Shown here: positions 17,339 to 34,058 of the stretch, piece by piece
How positions within the stretch are numbered: the first letter of the stretch is position 1
How the letters are laid out: each line of letters begins with the position of its first letter
From: Salinicola avicenniae
Lineage (GTDB): Bacteria > Pseudomonadota > Gammaproteobacteria > Pseudomonadales > Halomonadaceae
DNA length: 64,000 bases
Assembly (NCBI RefSeq): GCF_023736115.1
Contig: NZ_JAKQZC010000001.1
Coordinates: forward strand, 434,001-498,000
Direction: 5' to 3'
Program-made: the position numbers and the translations under genes
Notes under the pieces: generated by a model
The model's database searches: none
Seen by the model: only the letters and a program-made list of their open reading frames with translations
What the model was told of the DNA's origin: nothing

Positions 17339-19012
17339 TCAGTGTGCGGCGCTCTGGCTGGCTGCGAGCATCTCGCGGGCGTGTGCCAGGGTTCGGTCGG
17401 AGAGCTTGACGCCGCCCAGCATACGCGCCAGTTCGCGGACGCGCCCGGCATCGTCCAGCTGTGCCATCTGCGTGCGCGTGGCATGGTCGTCCGACTGCTT
17501 CTCGATGTGCAGGTGCTGATGCGCCTGGGCGGCGACCTGCGGCAGGTGGGTAACGGTCATGACCTGCGCGTGCGCGCCGAGCCGACGCAGCAGTTGGCCG
17601 ACGATCTCCGCCGTCGCGCCGGAAATGCCCACATCGACCTCGTCGAAGACCAGCGTGGCCAGCGTGCTGTGGCTGGCCGCGACGACCTGGATTGCCAGGC
17701 TGACGCGCGACAGTTCCCCCCCGGAGGCGACCTTGGCCAGCGGACGAGTCGGCTGGCCCGGGTTGGCGCTGATCTGCAGGCTGACGCGGTCCATGCCGTG
17801 GGGCTGGGGTGTATCCAGGGGCGTTACTTCGACCGCGAAGTGCGCCTTGCCCATACCGAGAAAGGCGAGCTGCTCCTGGACCTGCGTGGCGAAGGTTTCG
17901 GCCGTGCGCTGGCGTGTCTCGCTGATGCGGCGAGCGGCATCACGATACTGCTGGCGCAGCTCGTCGAGTCGGCTGCGCAGTGTCTCCAGGTCGTCGTCGC
18001 CACCGTCGAGCGTTTCCAGCTCCTGGCGCAGACGCTGATGCAGGTCGACCAGCTCTTCCGGCATGACATGGTGCTTGCGCGCGATGCGGTGAATCTCGCC
18101 CAGGCGCTCGTCAACCCAGGCAAGACGCTGCGGGTCGAGCTCTGTGGATTCGACATAGTGGTGAAGTTCGCGAGCGGCCTCCTCGAGCTGGATCTGGGCG
18201 TCGTTGAGCATGCCGAGCGCCTCCGCCAGGCTGCCGCGGTCGCTGCCGGGGGTCCGTGACAGGCGCAAGGTGGCCTGCCCCAGTAGGGTCAGAGCGCCGC
18301 TCTCTTCATGATCGCAGCTGTCGGCCGCGAACTGTGCCTCGTGCAGCGTCTCCTCGAGATGCGCCAGGGTCTCCTGCTCCTGCTCCAGCTCGACCAGTTC
18401 GTCCGGCTGCAGGTCGAGTTGGTCCAGCTCCTCGACCTGGTAGCGCAGCAGCTGGCTGCGCGCCTGGCGCTCTTCGTCGTTCTCGCTGCGTTCGCGGTAC
18501 TGGCGTCGCAACGTGTGCCACTGGCGGTGCAGGGCGGCCAGGGCATCGACTTCCTGGCGATGGCCGGCGGCGTCGTCCAGCAGCCGTCGGTGCGTCTCTT
18601 CGTTGAGCAGCGCCTGATGGGCGTGCTGGCTGTGTACGTCGATCAGGCACTCACCCAGTTCGCGCAGATCGGCCACGGTGCAGGGTTGGCCGTTGATCCA
18701 CGCCTTGGAGCGGCCGCTGGCGGTGACCACGCGGCGCATCAGGCAATCATCGACGGGCAGTTCGCGATCTGCCAGCCAAGCGCGAGCCTCTTCGCGCGCG
18801 GTGATATCGAAGCGCGCGCTCAGGTCGGCGCGCTCGGCGCCGTGGCGGACGCCACCGGCGTCGGCGCGTTCGCCCAGGCAGAGTCCGAGGGCGCCGAGCA
18901 GGATGGATTTGCCGGCACCGGTTTCACCGGTAATCGCCGTCATGCCGGCCTGAAAATCCAGGTCGAGGGTGTCGACGATGGCGAAATCACGAATCGCGAG
19001 TTGAATCAGCAT
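17339..19012 (-). CDS. recN: DNA repair protein RecN
   Basis: RecN is an SMC-like ATPase used in repair of double-strand breaks. The 557-residue product has Walker A GETGAGKS at about residue 30, a long coiled-coil middle rich in Glu, Leu and Gln, the signature VASGGELSRV, and Walker B TLVFDEVDVGISG near residue 460. The start is ATG 19012 with GAGG upstream. A perfect LexA box covers its promoter, so it belongs to the SOS response. A hairpin at 17311-17330 (GGCGCGAC/GTCGCGCC) downstream could be a weak terminator but has no T run. Confidence 0.96.
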   Translation of the reverse strand: MLIQLAIRDFAIVDTLDLDFQAGMTAITGETGAGKSILLGALGLCLGERADAGGVRHGAERADLSARFDITAREEARAWLADRELPVDDCLMRRVVTASGRSKAWINGQPCTVADLRELGECLIDVHSQHAHQALLNEETHRRLLDDAAGHRQEVDALAALHRQWHTLRRQYRERSENDEERQARSQLLRYQVEELDQLDLQPDELVELEQEQETLAHLEETLHEAQFAADSCDHEESGALTLLGQATLRLSRTPGSDRGSLAEALGMLNDAQIQLEEAARELHHYVESTELDPQRLAWVDERLGEIHRIARKHHVMPEELVDLHQRLRQELETLDGGDDDLETLRSRLDELRQQYRDAARRISETRQRTAETFATQVQEQLAFLGMGKAHFAVEVTPLDTPQPHGMDRVSLQISANPGQPTRPLAKVASGGELSRVSLAIQVVAASHSTLATLVFDEVDVGISGATAEIVGQLLRRLGAHAQVMTVTHLPQVAAQAHQHLHIEKQSDDHATRTQMAQLDDAGRVRELARMLGGVKLSDRTLAHAREMLAASQSAAH

Positions 19013-19064
19013 GCTGCCTCCCGAGTGTCGATGGCGGCCTTGTGATGTCCGGAGAATCTAGGGT

Positions 19065-19080
19065 CTGTTCGTTTATACAG
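19065..19080 (-). promoter_or_regulatory. LexA (SOS) box of recN
   Basis: On the minus strand the site reads CTGTATAAACGAACAG, a perfect CTGT-N8-ACAG, preceded by TA as in the E. coli consensus. It lies 53 bases before the recN start and overlaps a TATAAA -10-like hexamer, so LexA binding would block recN transcription. Confidence 0.88.
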
Positions 19081-19141
19081 TAGTCTTGAGCCCCCTTCAA
19101 TCGCCACCCGAGGGGTTCGTTCAGGGCATGCGCGGTCAATG

Positions 19142-19169
19142 CTTGAGATCGCGAGCAGGGCCCCCATAT
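19142..19169 (+). promoter_or_regulatory. Sigma-32 (heat-shock) promoter of grpE
   Basis: CTTGAGA and CCCCATAT are 13 bases apart, close to the E. coli RpoH consensus CTTGAAA-N13-15-CCCCATnT. The site lies about 60 bases before the grpE start. Confidence 0.85.
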
Positions 19170-19227
19170 AGGCTGACAACTCGATACTTATCGAATCGCT
19201 GTCACAACATCCTGCCAGGAGAGACTC

Positions 19228-19854
19228 ATGGCTAGAGACCCGCAGAAGCCCGTAGACGAAGAGATCGAGCGCGCCGAGCGCGAAGGTGAGCCGCAGCCAG
19301 GCGAGGAGACGCTGGAAGGCGATCTCGAGGAAGTCGCCGACGCGCTGGAACAGGATATCGAGGCTGCCGAGGCCGGTGACAATCCCGAAGCGGAGGTGCT
19401 GGCCGCGCGTGTCGAGGAGCTCGAGCAGTCGCTCGCCGAGGCCAAGGATCAGTCCATTCGCGCGGCGGCCGAGGCGCAGAATGCGCGTCGCCGTGCCGAA
19501 CAGGATGCCGACAAGGCGCGCAAGTTTGCGCTCGAGAAATTCGTCAAGGAGCTGCTGCCGGTCGTCGACAGTCTCGAGAAGGGTCTGGAGAGCATGCAGG
19601 AGGTCGACGAGACCCATCGCGAAGGGGTGTCGATGACGCTCAAGATGCAGCTCGACGTGCTCGGCAAGTTCGGCGTCGAGCAGATCGACCCGCAGGGCGA
19701 GCCGTTCGACCCGCAATTCCACGAAGCCATGACCATGGTGCCCAACCCGGAGTTGGAACCGAATACGGTCATGGACGTGATGCAGAAGGGCTACACGCTG
19801 AACGGCCGCCTGGTGCGTCCGGCGATGGTGGTGGTCAGCAAGGCGGCCGGCTGA
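19228..19854 (+). CDS. grpE: Nucleotide exchange factor GrpE
   Basis: GrpE releases ADP from DnaK. The 208-residue product has a very acidic N-terminal half predicted to be a long coiled coil ([38 protein letters not shown]) and a C-terminal beta domain with the family motif [20 protein letters not shown] and VLQKGY-like [22 protein letters not shown]. The start follows CAGGAGA. It is controlled by its own sigma-32-type promoter, and dnaK follows after 188 bases with a second one. Confidence 0.96.
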   Translation: MARDPQKPVDEEIERAEREGEPQPGEETLEGDLEEVADALEQDIEAAEAGDNPEAEVLAARVEELEQSLAEAKDQSIRAAAEAQNARRRAEQDADKARKFALEKFVKELLPVVDSLEKGLESMQEVDETHREGVSMTLKMQLDVLGKFGVEQIDPQGEPFDPQFHEAMTMVPNPELEPNTVMDVMQKGYTLNGRLVRPAMVVVSKAAG

Positions 19855-19882
19855 CGATGGCGACTGGGGAATGGCGCCGGGC

Positions 19883-19910
19883 CTTGAAAGGTGGCGACCA
19901 GCCCCCACAT
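19883..19910 (+). promoter_or_regulatory. Sigma-32 (heat-shock) promoter of dnaK
   Basis: CTTGAAA, an exact -35 match, is followed after 13 bases by CCCCACAT. It lies in the grpE-dnaK gap, so dnaK can be induced separately from grpE. Confidence 0.88.
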
Positions 19911-20042
19911 AGCAATCAAACGCGCGAAAGCGCAGCCATCGTCGGAGAGCGAATCTGCTCTCGACACAGTGAATCAACGGTTTTCGATCAACCGAACAAC
20001 GATCTCCCGGCGAGATCGATAAAGACTCAGAGGTGAGGAATT

Positions 20043-21977
20043 ATGGGACGCATCATTGGCATCGACTTGGGTACGACCAACTCCTGTGTCGCCGTTCTCG
20101 ACGGTGACAAGTCGCGCGTCATCGAAAATGCCGAAGGCGGCCGCACGACGCCGTCGATCATCGCCTACACCGACGACGGCGAGACGCTGGTCGGTCAGGC
20201 GGCCAAGCGCCAGGCAGTGACCAACCCGAACAACACGCTCTACGCCATCAAGCGTCTTGTCGGTCGCAAGTTCAAGGACGATGTCGTTCAGAAAGACATC
20301 AAGATGGTGCCTTACGAGATCGTCGAAGCCGATAACGGTGACGCTTGGGTCAAGGTCGGCGACAGCAAGCTGGCGCCGCCGCAGGTCAGCGCGGAAGTGC
20401 TGAAGAAGATGAAGAAGACCGCCGAAGACTATCTTGGCGAGGAAGTGACCGAGGCGGTCATCACCGTGCCGGCCTACTTCAACGATTCCCAGCGTCAGGC
20501 CACCAAGGATGCCGGTCGCATCGCCGGTCTCGACGTCAAGCGCATCATCAACGAGCCGACGGCAGCCGCGCTGGCCTACGGCATGGACCGCTCGCAGGGC
20601 GATCGCACCATCGCGGTCTACGACCTGGGCGGCGGGACCTTCGATATTTCGATCATCGAAGTGGCCGATGTCGACGGCGAGAAGCAGTTCGAGGTGCTCG
20701 CGACCAACGGTGACACCTTCTTGGGCGGCGAAGATTTCGACCTCAAGCTGATCGACTATCTCGTCCAGCAGTTCAAGAGCGACTCCGGCATCGATCTGTC
20801 CGGCGACAGCCTTGCCATGCAGCGTCTGAAGGAAGCCGCCGAGAAAGCCAAGATCGAGCTCTCCTCCGCGCAGCAGACCGAGGTCAACCTGCCGTACATC
20901 ACGGCTGACCAGACCGGGCCGAAGCACCTGGCGATCAAGGTCACGCGCGCCAAGCTCGAGTCGCTGGTCGAAGATCTCGTGGCTCGCTCGCTCGGCCCGT
21001 GCAAGACCGCGATGGAAGACGCCGGTCTCTCCAACAGCGAGATCCACGACGTCATTCTGGTCGGTGGTCAGACCCGCATGCCGATGGTTCAGCAGAAGGT
21101 CGCCGAGTTCTTCGGCAAGGACGCTCGCAAGGACGTCAACCCGGATGAAGCCGTGGCCATGGGTGCCGCGATTCAGGGTGGCGTGCTGGGTGGCGACGTC
21201 AAGGACGTGCTGCTGCTCGACGTGACCCCGCTGACGCTCGGTATCGAGACGCTGGGTGGCGTGATGACGCCGCTGATCGAGAAGAACACCACGATCCCGA
21301 CCAAGAAGACCCAGACCTTCTCGACCGCCGAAGACAACCAGACGGCCGTGACCATTCATGCGCTGCAGGGTGAGCGCAAGCAGGCGGGGCAGAACAAGTC
21401 GCTGGGTCGCTTCGATCTGGCCGACATTCCGCCGGCGCCGCGCGGCGTGCCGCAGATCGAGGTCGCGTTCGACCTGGACGCCAACGGCATCCTGAACATC
21501 ACCGCGAAGGACAAGGCGACCGGCAAAGAACAGTCGATCGTGATCAAGTCTTCCGGCGGTCTCTCCGACGACGAGATCGACCAGATGGTCAAGGACGCCG
21601 AGGCGCACGAGGCCGAGGACAAGAAGTTCGAGGAGCTCGTCCAGCTGCGTAACCAGGCCGACGGCATGATCCACGCCGCCCGCAAGACGCTCGAAGAGGC
21701 CGGCGACAAGGTTGAGGCCGACGAGAAGAGCAACATCGAGAACGCGATCAGCGAGCTCGAGGAAGCGCTCAAGGGCGACGACAAGGATCAGATCCAGGCC
21801 AAGCTGGATGCCCTGACCGAAGCCTCCGGCAACCTCGCGCAGAAGATGTACGCCGAGCAGGGCGAAGGCGCCGAGGCTGCCGGCGAACAGGCCGACGCGC
21901 AGCAGGGCGGCAAGAAGGAAGACGATGTGGTCGATGCCGAGTTCGAAGAAGTCAACGACGACCAGAAAAAGCAGTAA
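20043..21977 (+). CDS. dnaK: Chaperone DnaK (Hsp70)
   Basis: Hsp70 ATPase of 644 residues. Motifs run in order: [13 protein letters not shown] at the start, [11 protein letters not shown] and [11 protein letters not shown] in the ATPase domain, [11 protein letters not shown], the linker [15 protein letters not shown] near residue 390, the peptide-binding domain, and an acidic lid and tail ending in [11 protein letters not shown]. The start follows GTGAGGA. dnaJ follows after about 100 bases, with a hairpin in between that may reduce dnaJ expression. Confidence 0.98.
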   Translation: MGRIIGIDLGTTNSCVAVLDGDKSRVIENAEGGRTTPSIIAYTDDGETLVGQAAKRQAVTNPNNTLYAIKRLVGRKFKDDVVQKDIKMVPYEIVEADNGDAWVKVGDSKLAPPQVSAEVLKKMKKTAEDYLGEEVTEAVITVPAYFNDSQRQATKDAGRIAGLDVKRIINEPTAAALAYGMDRSQGDRTIAVYDLGGGTFDISIIEVADVDGEKQFEVLATNGDTFLGGEDFDLKLIDYLVQQFKSDSGIDLSGDSLAMQRLKEAAEKAKIELSSAQQTEVNLPYITADQTGPKHLAIKVTRAKLESLVEDLVARSLGPCKTAMEDAGLSNSEIHDVILVGGQTRMPMVQQKVAEFFGKDARKDVNPDEAVAMGAAIQGGVLGGDVKDVLLLDVTPLTLGIETLGGVMTPLIEKNTTIPTKKTQTFSTAEDNQTAVTIHALQGERKQAGQNKSLGRFDLADIPPAPRGVPQIEVAFDLDANGILNITAKDKATGKEQSIVIKSSGGLSDDEIDQMVKDAEAHEAEDKKFEELVQLRNQADGMIHAARKTLEEAGDKVEADEKSNIENAISELEEALKGDDKDQIQAKLDALTEASGNLAQKMYAEQGEGAEAAGEQADAQQGGKKEDDVVDAEFEEVNDDQKKQ

Positions 21978-22010
21978 CCACAACGTCTGACGCCGTGTAG
22001 ACGGCCGTAG

Positions 22011-22036
22011 CGCGGGAGCCTGCAACGACTCCCGCG
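22011..22036 (+). terminator. Hairpin between dnaK and dnaJ (possible attenuator)
   Basis: CGCGGGAG pairs with CTCCCGCG around a ten-base loop, followed by TTGCTGTTT. The weak T tail suggests partial termination or an RNA-processing site rather than a complete stop, since dnaJ follows with no clear promoter of its own. Confidence 0.5.
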
Positions 22037-22075
22037 TTGCTGTTTGCACGGTGCCGATACGGAGGCGGACGCGTC

Positions 22076-24218
<2,143 letters not shown>

Positions 24219-24322
24219 GCCGAGGCGGCGGCGCCAACCGCATCGGTCGACGATTGAGGGGTGGAGTCCAGCGACAAGATTCGGTATCATTAGCCCAATT
24301 TGGCCGGGCGAAGCCGCAGGCA

Positions 24323-24384
24323 ATGCTGCAATCAGGACAATAAGCGGGATGAAACCGGTTTTCCGGATTTCGTCCCGCTTTTTT
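24323..24384 (+). promoter_or_regulatory. carA leader: six-codon open frame followed by an intrinsic terminator
   Basis: ATG at 24323 opens a six-codon frame (MLQSGQ, TAA at 24341-24343). It runs into a strong hairpin: AAGCGGGA...CCGG, TTTT loop, CCGG...TCCCGCTT, then TTTT (24342-24384), with about 17 paired bases and one bulge. carA begins 117 bases further on. Placement inside the 282-base dapB-carA gap allows either simple termination after dapB or attenuation of carAB. A TATCAT hexamer at 24285-24290 could be the -10 of a carAB promoter. Confidence 0.6.
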
Positions 24385-24500
24385 ACGACCTGGAATCGCG
24401 GCATCCCGGTCGACGAGATCTCGGGTACGGGTAGCGCGTCGCGCCGCCATGACGATGTGCCCACATGACACAGTTGGTGACCAGTGAGGAGGATGTTGCC

Positions 24501-25658
24501 TTGAACAGACCCGCGATACTGGCTCTCGAAGACGGTAGTGTATTTCACGGTACTGCGATCGGAGCCGATGGGCAAACCAGCGGGGAGGTGGTGTTCAACA
24601 CCGCCATGACCGGCTATCAGGAAATTCTCACCGACCCCTCCTACACCCGCCAGATCGTCACGCTGACCTACCCGCATATCGGTAACACTGGTATCAATGC
24701 CGAAGATATCGAGTCCACGAGCATCGCCGCCGCCGGACTGGTGATTCGCGATCTGCCGCTGATCGCCAGCAACTTCCGCAGCGAATCCTCGCTCTCGGAT
24801 TACCTAGCTGCCCAGAACGTGGTCGGCATCGCCGATATCGATACGCGTCGCCTGACGCGCATTCTGCGCAGCAAAGGCTCGCTCAACGGGGCGGTGCTGG
24901 CCGGCGAGGCGGCGCGCGGTGACGACGCTATCGAGCGTGCGCTGGCGGCGGCGCGCGAGTTCCCCGGGCTTAAGGGCATGGATCTGGCCAAGGTCGTCTC
25001 GTGCCAGTCCACCTACGAGTGGGCCGAGGGTGAATGGGCGCTGGGTAGCGGCTATGCCGATGCGGCGCTGGGCGAACGACCCTATCACGTCGTTGCCTAC
25101 GACTATGGCGTCAAGCACAACATCCTGCGCATGCTGGCGTCGCGCGGCTGTCGCCTCACCGTGGTCCCGGCCGAGACGCCGGCCAGCGAGGTGCTGGCGC
25201 TGAACCCGGACGGCGTCTTCCTGGCCAACGGCCCGGGCGATCCGGAGCCTTGCGACTACGCGATCAGCGCGATCGGCGAAATTCTCGAGACCGGCATTCC
25301 CGTCTTCGGGATCTGTCTGGGGCATCAGCTGCTGGCGCTGGCCGCCGGCGCGAAGACGATGAAGATGAATCACGGTCACCACGGTGCCAACCACCCGGTG
25401 CAGGACCTCGACAGCGGTCACGTGATGATCACCAGCCAGAACCACGGCTTCGCGGTCGACGAGACCAGCCTGCCGGGCAACGTGCGTGCGATCCATCGCT
25501 CGCTGTTCGACGGCACGCTGCAGGGCATCGAATTGACCGACCGCCCCGCTTTCAGTTTCCAGGGGCACCCGGAAGCGAGCCCGGGGCCGCAGGACGTGTC
25601 GCCGCTGTTCGATCGTTTCGTGTCGATGATGCAGGCTCGCAAGCCGGCGGCGGCCTGA
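24501..25658 (+). CDS. carA: Carbamoyl-phosphate synthase, small (glutaminase) subunit
   Basis: CarA hydrolyses glutamine and passes ammonia to CarB for carbamoyl phosphate, the precursor of arginine and pyrimidines. The product opens [16 protein letters not shown]; the glutaminase domain has [14 protein letters not shown]-type nucleophile cysteine (VFGICLGHQ near residue 275) and the late HPE triad element ([11 protein letters not shown]). I chose TTG 24501: AGGAGG lies eight bases upstream, giving 385 residues, close to the E. coli 382. An in-frame ATG at 24465 would add 12 unconserved residues. Confidence 0.95.
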   Translation: MNRPAILALEDGSVFHGTAIGADGQTSGEVVFNTAMTGYQEILTDPSYTRQIVTLTYPHIGNTGINAEDIESTSIAAAGLVIRDLPLIASNFRSESSLSDYLAAQNVVGIADIDTRRLTRILRSKGSLNGAVLAGEAARGDDAIERALAAAREFPGLKGMDLAKVVSCQSTYEWAEGEWALGSGYADAALGERPYHVVAYDYGVKHNILRMLASRGCRLTVVPAETPASEVLALNPDGVFLANGPGDPEPCDYAISAIGEILETGIPVFGICLGHQLLALAAGAKTMKMNHGHHGANHPVQDLDSGHVMITSQNHGFAVDETSLPGNVRAIHRSLFDGTLQGIELTDRPAFSFQGHPEASPGPQDVSPLFDRFVSMMQARKPAAA

Positions 25659-25770
25659 GCCGCCACCCGACGGTCGCGGCCTTGAGGGCTGGCGCCTGTC
25701 GCCATGAAGAACCGAACCTTATTCAGGGTGGCGCCCGTCGCCATCCTCACTTCTCGACGAGTGTTAGCGC

Positions 25771-28996
<3,226 letters not shown>

Positions 28997-29004
<8 letters not shown>

Positions 29005-29473
29005 GGTCCCGATGACCGTCCACGGCGAGCAGGCCTTGCGCGAGGAGCTCAATCATCTCAAGGGCGAGGAGCGTCCGCGGGTGATTGCCGCGATCGCCGA
29101 GGCGCGGGAACACGGCGATCTCAAGGAGAACGCCGAATATCACGCCGCGCGCGAACAGCAAGGCTTCATCGAAGGCCGTATCCAGGAGATCGAGGGCAAG
29201 CTCTCCAACGCCCAGGTCATCGACGTGACCAAGATGCCGAAGAACGGCAAGGTGATCTTCGGCGTTACCGTCGAGCTGCTCAATCTCGAGACCGATGATG
29301 AAGTGCGTTATCGCATCGTTGGCGAGGACGAGGCCGATATCAAGGCAGGCAAGATTTCGGTGACCTCCCCGATTGCCCGCGCGCTGATCGGCAAGAGCGA
29401 GGGTGACGTGGTTAATGTGCGCACGCCGGGCGGGGATGTGGAGTACGAAATCTCCGGCGTCGAGCACCTCTGA
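28997..29473 (+). CDS. greA: Transcript cleavage factor GreA
   Basis: GreA rescues backtracked RNA polymerase by stimulating transcript cleavage. The 158-residue product, the exact E. coli length, has the coiled-coil tip with the acidic [15 protein letters not shown] motif (residues about 41-55) and the C-terminal FKBP-like domain ([19 protein letters not shown]). ATG 28997 lies inside the end of carB with GGAG upstream. A terminator follows. Confidence 0.97.
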
Positions 29474-29486
29474 TCAGGCGCGCTTG

Positions 29487-29543
29487 AAACCGGCCTTGGC
29501 GGGCGCTCGACGCCCTTCGGGCTTCACGGCCGAGGCCGGTTTT
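29487..29543 (+). terminator. Terminator downstream of greA
   Basis: AAACCGGCCT pairs with AGGCCGGTTT, enclosing an inner GGGCG-rich hairpin, and is followed by T residues. It probably ends the carA-carB-greA transcript. Confidence 0.6.
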
Positions 29544-29595
29544 GTCTGGTTTTCCCCTGACGCGCCAGCGCGTTCGACAAGGCAGTTCGTGATCC

Positions 29596-29636
29596 AACGA
29601 CAGACGCCAGTGACAATGTCACTGGCGTCTGTCGTT
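29596..29636. repeat. Perfect 19-base inverted repeat between greA and yhbY
   Basis: Two arms of 19 bases (29596-29614 and 29618-29636) are perfectly complementary and separated by AAT. It lies between convergent genes. The tail is TT followed by CCC on the plus strand and lacks a T run on the minus strand, so it is an atypical bidirectional terminator or another palindromic element. Confidence 0.75.
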
Positions 29637-29678
29637 TCCCGCGTTCGCTTTCTGCGTTACAGGCTGGCTCTCGGCCGC

Positions 29679-30005
29679 TCAGTGACGGCCGTGGTGGTGC
29701 TCGGCGCGGGCGATGTTGGAGAGCTTGGGGTTGGCTTTGGGGTTATGGCGATAGAGCAGTGCCACCTTGCCCAGTGATTGCACCAGCTCGGCGCCGGACA
29801 GAGCGACCAGCTCCTCGATCATCGCCTGGCGGTCATCGCGCTCGGGGATGGCGAGCTTGACCTTGATCAGCTCGTGATCGTCCAGCGCGCGTTCGAGTTC
29901 CTGCCGGGCGCCGTCGCTCAGGCCGTTCTCGCTGACCGTGACGACGGGCTGCAGGTGGTGGCCGATGCTGCGATAGGCTTTCTTTTGTGCCGCTGAGAGG
30001 CTCAT
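29679..30005 (-). CDS. yhbY: CRM-domain ribosome assembly RNA-binding protein YhbY
   Basis: A 108-residue protein of the CRM-domain family that binds pre-50S ribosomal particles. The MSLSAAQKKAYRSIGHHLQPVV start, VSENGLSDG, HELIKVKL and the GxxG-equivalent region, and the late VLYRHNPKAN-type motif (ALLYRHNPKANPKL) match YhbY. ATG 30005 was chosen on these motifs; longer upstream frames are not conserved. It is divergent from rlmE, as in E. coli (yhbY-rlmE-ftsH). The His-rich end HHHGRH is unusual but short. Confidence 0.92.
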   Translation of the reverse strand: MSLSAAQKKAYRSIGHHLQPVVTVSENGLSDGARQELERALDDHELIKVKLAIPERDDRQAMIEELVALSGAELVQSLGKVALLYRHNPKANPKLSNIARAEHHHGRH

Positions 30006-30257
30006 GGTAATCTGACCGTTGGACTTCGCGAATAGGGAAGGCGGTGCCGCTACAGGTCTCACCACCGCAATGTCGAAACGCGTTATGGTACGGCTTTCGG
30101 CGTTGGCGGGGAAGACGGCATCGCGTGATCTCCCGGACATCGGCCCCTGGATCGGCTCGTGCCGTTCCGCCAAGCTTCTCCCGCATGACCCCCGGCGGCC
30201 GATCGCGACCGCATCCACATCGTCCCTTGCCCCGTATCCGACTTCAGGTGATCTTTA

Positions 30258-30917
30258 GTGGCTCGCCCCAACCGTTCCGACAAGCCCGGCGCCGCGGCGC
30301 GACAGAGCAAGAGTAGTGCCGGATGGCTGAAAGAGCATTTCGATGACCGCTACGTGCAGCAGTCGTGGAAAGACGGCTATCGTTCTCGCGCCAGCTACAA
30401 GCTGATCGAGCTCGACGCCCGCGACCGGCTGTTTCACCCTGGCATGGCCGTGATCGACCTCGGCGCGGCGCCGGGCGGCTGGAGCCAGATTGCCGCCGAC
30501 AAGGTCGGTGGCGAGGGCAGGGTCGTGGCCTCCGACCTGCTGGAGATGGATGCGCTGGCCGGGGTGAGCTTCATCCAGGGGGACTTTACCGAGGAGAGCG
30601 TGCTCGAGGCGATTCTCGCCGAGCTCGACGGTCGCCCGGTCGACCTGGTGATGTCGGACATGGCGCCGAACATGAGCGGTATGGCCGCGATCGATCAGCC
30701 CCAGGCGATGTATCTGGTCGAGCTGGCGCTCGATCTTGCGCGCCAGACCCTGTCGCCGGGTGGTAACTTTCTGGCCAAGGTGTTCCAGGGTGAGGGCTTC
30801 GACGACTATCTGCGTGACCTGCGAACCAGCTTTCGCAAGGTCGTCACGCGCAAGCCGGAGGCGTCCCGCGCGCGGTCGCGGGAAGTCTATCTGCTGGCGC
30901 AGGGATTTCAGGGCTAG
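30258..30917 (+). CDS. rlmE: 23S rRNA 2'-O-ribose U2552 methyltransferase
   Basis: RlmE (FtsJ/RrmJ) methylates U2552 in the 23S A loop late in 50S assembly. The SAM-binding motif [13 protein letters not shown] is clear, and the K-D-K-E catalytic set can be read in [26 protein letters not shown] and SREVYLLA. The GTG at 30258 follows AGGTGA with six bases between. The product is 219 residues. ftsH follows, the classical heat-shock pair. Confidence 0.95.
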   Translation: MARPNRSDKPGAAARQSKSSAGWLKEHFDDRYVQQSWKDGYRSRASYKLIELDARDRLFHPGMAVIDLGAAPGGWSQIAADKVGGEGRVVASDLLEMDALAGVSFIQGDFTEESVLEAILAELDGRPVDLVMSDMAPNMSGMAAIDQPQAMYLVELALDLARQTLSPGGNFLAKVFQGEGFDDYLRDLRTSFRKVVTRKPEASRARSREVYLLAQGFQG

Positions 30918-30918
30918 G

Positions 30919-30947
30919 CTTGCAAGCATGGTCGCTCGCCCCCATCT
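30919..30947 (+). promoter_or_regulatory. Sigma-32 (heat-shock) promoter of ftsH
   Basis: CTTGCAA and CCCCATCT are separated by 14 bases, beginning right after the rlmE stop and about 60 bases before the ftsH start. In E. coli the heat-shock promoter lies before rlmE; here it directly precedes ftsH. Confidence 0.75.
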
Positions 30948-31007
30948 GATGTAGGGTCGAACCATGGCAAGCACGGGCAGCAGGATTCGTACTATGAGGG
31001 TGGTGTC

Positions 31008-32978
<1,971 letters not shown>

Positions 32979-32998
32979 CAGTGCCAGTGGTAATCCCT

Positions 32999-33033
32999 GC
33001 GACAGGGCGTCAGAAATGGCGCCCTGTCGCGTT
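32999..33033 (+). terminator. Terminator-like hairpin downstream of ftsH
   Basis: GCGACAGGGCG pairs with CGCCCTGTCGC across about ten bases, followed by GTTTCC. The stem is strong and the T run short. Confidence 0.6.
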
Positions 33034-33170
33034 TCCGGCGTCGGTGAGTGTGTGTATCGTCCCGAGATCGCCGACGGCGACGTGGGGCTGCATGCCAGCA
33101 GCCGGCGACGCCTCGCCTAACCGGCTAGCGGCGGGCTGTCCCCGTCCGCCGAGCCACGATTCACGGAGCA

Positions 33171-34058
33171 ATGACTGACGCCATGACCGATTCGCCCGCC
33201 GTGCTGCGCTGCGGCAAGCACCTGCTGGATCTCTCGCGCCCGCGGGTGATGGGGATTCTTAACGTGACGCCGGATTCTTTCTCCGACGGCGGTCGCCACA
33301 ACCAGCTCGACGATGCGCGACGCCACGCGGAGCGACTGCTCAAGGAAGGCGCCGCGATCATCGATGTGGGCGGCGAATCGACACGCCCCGGTGCGGAAGC
33401 GGTTCCGCTGGACCAGGAGCGCGAGCGTGTGCTGCCGGTGGTGGAGATGCTGGTGCAGGAGTTCGATGCGCTGGTGTCGGTCGATACCAGCACGCCCGAG
33501 CTGATCACCGAGGTCGCGGCGGCAGGGGGTGGGCTGATCAACGATGTGCGCTCGCTCGTCCGGCCCGGTGCCATGCAAGCGGCCGCAATGACCGGCCTGC
33601 CGGTGTGTCTGATGCATATGCTCGGCGAGCCACAGACGATGCAGGCAGCGCCGCACTACGACCGTTCGGTCGAGATCGAAGTCGCGGATTTTCTGTCCGC
33701 GCGCGTGGCCGAGTGCGAGGCCGCTGGCATCCCGCGCTCGCGCCTGCTGCTCGATCCCGGTTTCGGTTTCGCCAAGACGCTCGAGCACAATCTCGAACTG
33801 CTCAATCGCATGGCAATGCTGAACACGCTGGGGCTGCCGTTATTGGTCGGTATGTCGCGCAAGAGCATGATCGGCAAGACCTTGGGGCGTGCCGTCGACG
33901 AGCGGCTGCCCGGCGGGCTGGCGTTGTCGGTGATGGCGGTGGAGCGAGGCGCTAGAATTGTCAGGGTGCACGATGTGGCTCCCACGGTCGACGCGGTCGA
34001 TATGGCCTGGGCTGTGCTTCAGGAACGTGCGGTTTCAGAACGAGGCGAACATGAGTAG
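33171..34058 (+). CDS. folP: Dihydropteroate synthase
   Basis: FolP joins p-aminobenzoate to the pterin pyrophosphate in folate synthesis and is the sulfonamide target. The TIM-barrel motifs [42 protein letters not shown] and SRKS are all present in the 295-residue product. Two starts are close (ATG 33171 and ATG 33183); GGAG is only two bases from the first, so the second may be used. The end overlaps glmM by eight bases, the standard ftsH-folP-glmM order. Confidence 0.96.
   Translation: MTDAMTDSPAVLRCGKHLLDLSRPRVMGILNVTPDSFSDGGRHNQLDDARRHAERLLKEGAAIIDVGGESTRPGAEAVPLDQERERVLPVVEMLVQEFDALVSVDTSTPELITEVAAAGGGLINDVRSLVRPGAMQAAAMTGLPVCLMHMLGEPQTMQAAPHYDRSVEIEVADFLSARVAECEAAGIPRSRLLLDPGFGFAKTLEHNLELLNRMAMLNTLGLPLLVGMSRKSMIGKTLGRAVDERLPGGLALSVMAVERGARIVRVHDVAPTVDAVDMAWAVLQERAVSERGEHE

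Noticed and set aside
19974-22049. A 691-codon open frame antisense to dnaK
   Set aside because: High-GC third positions leave stops rare on the opposite strand; it covers dnaK exactly, has no family motifs and its composition is repetitive.
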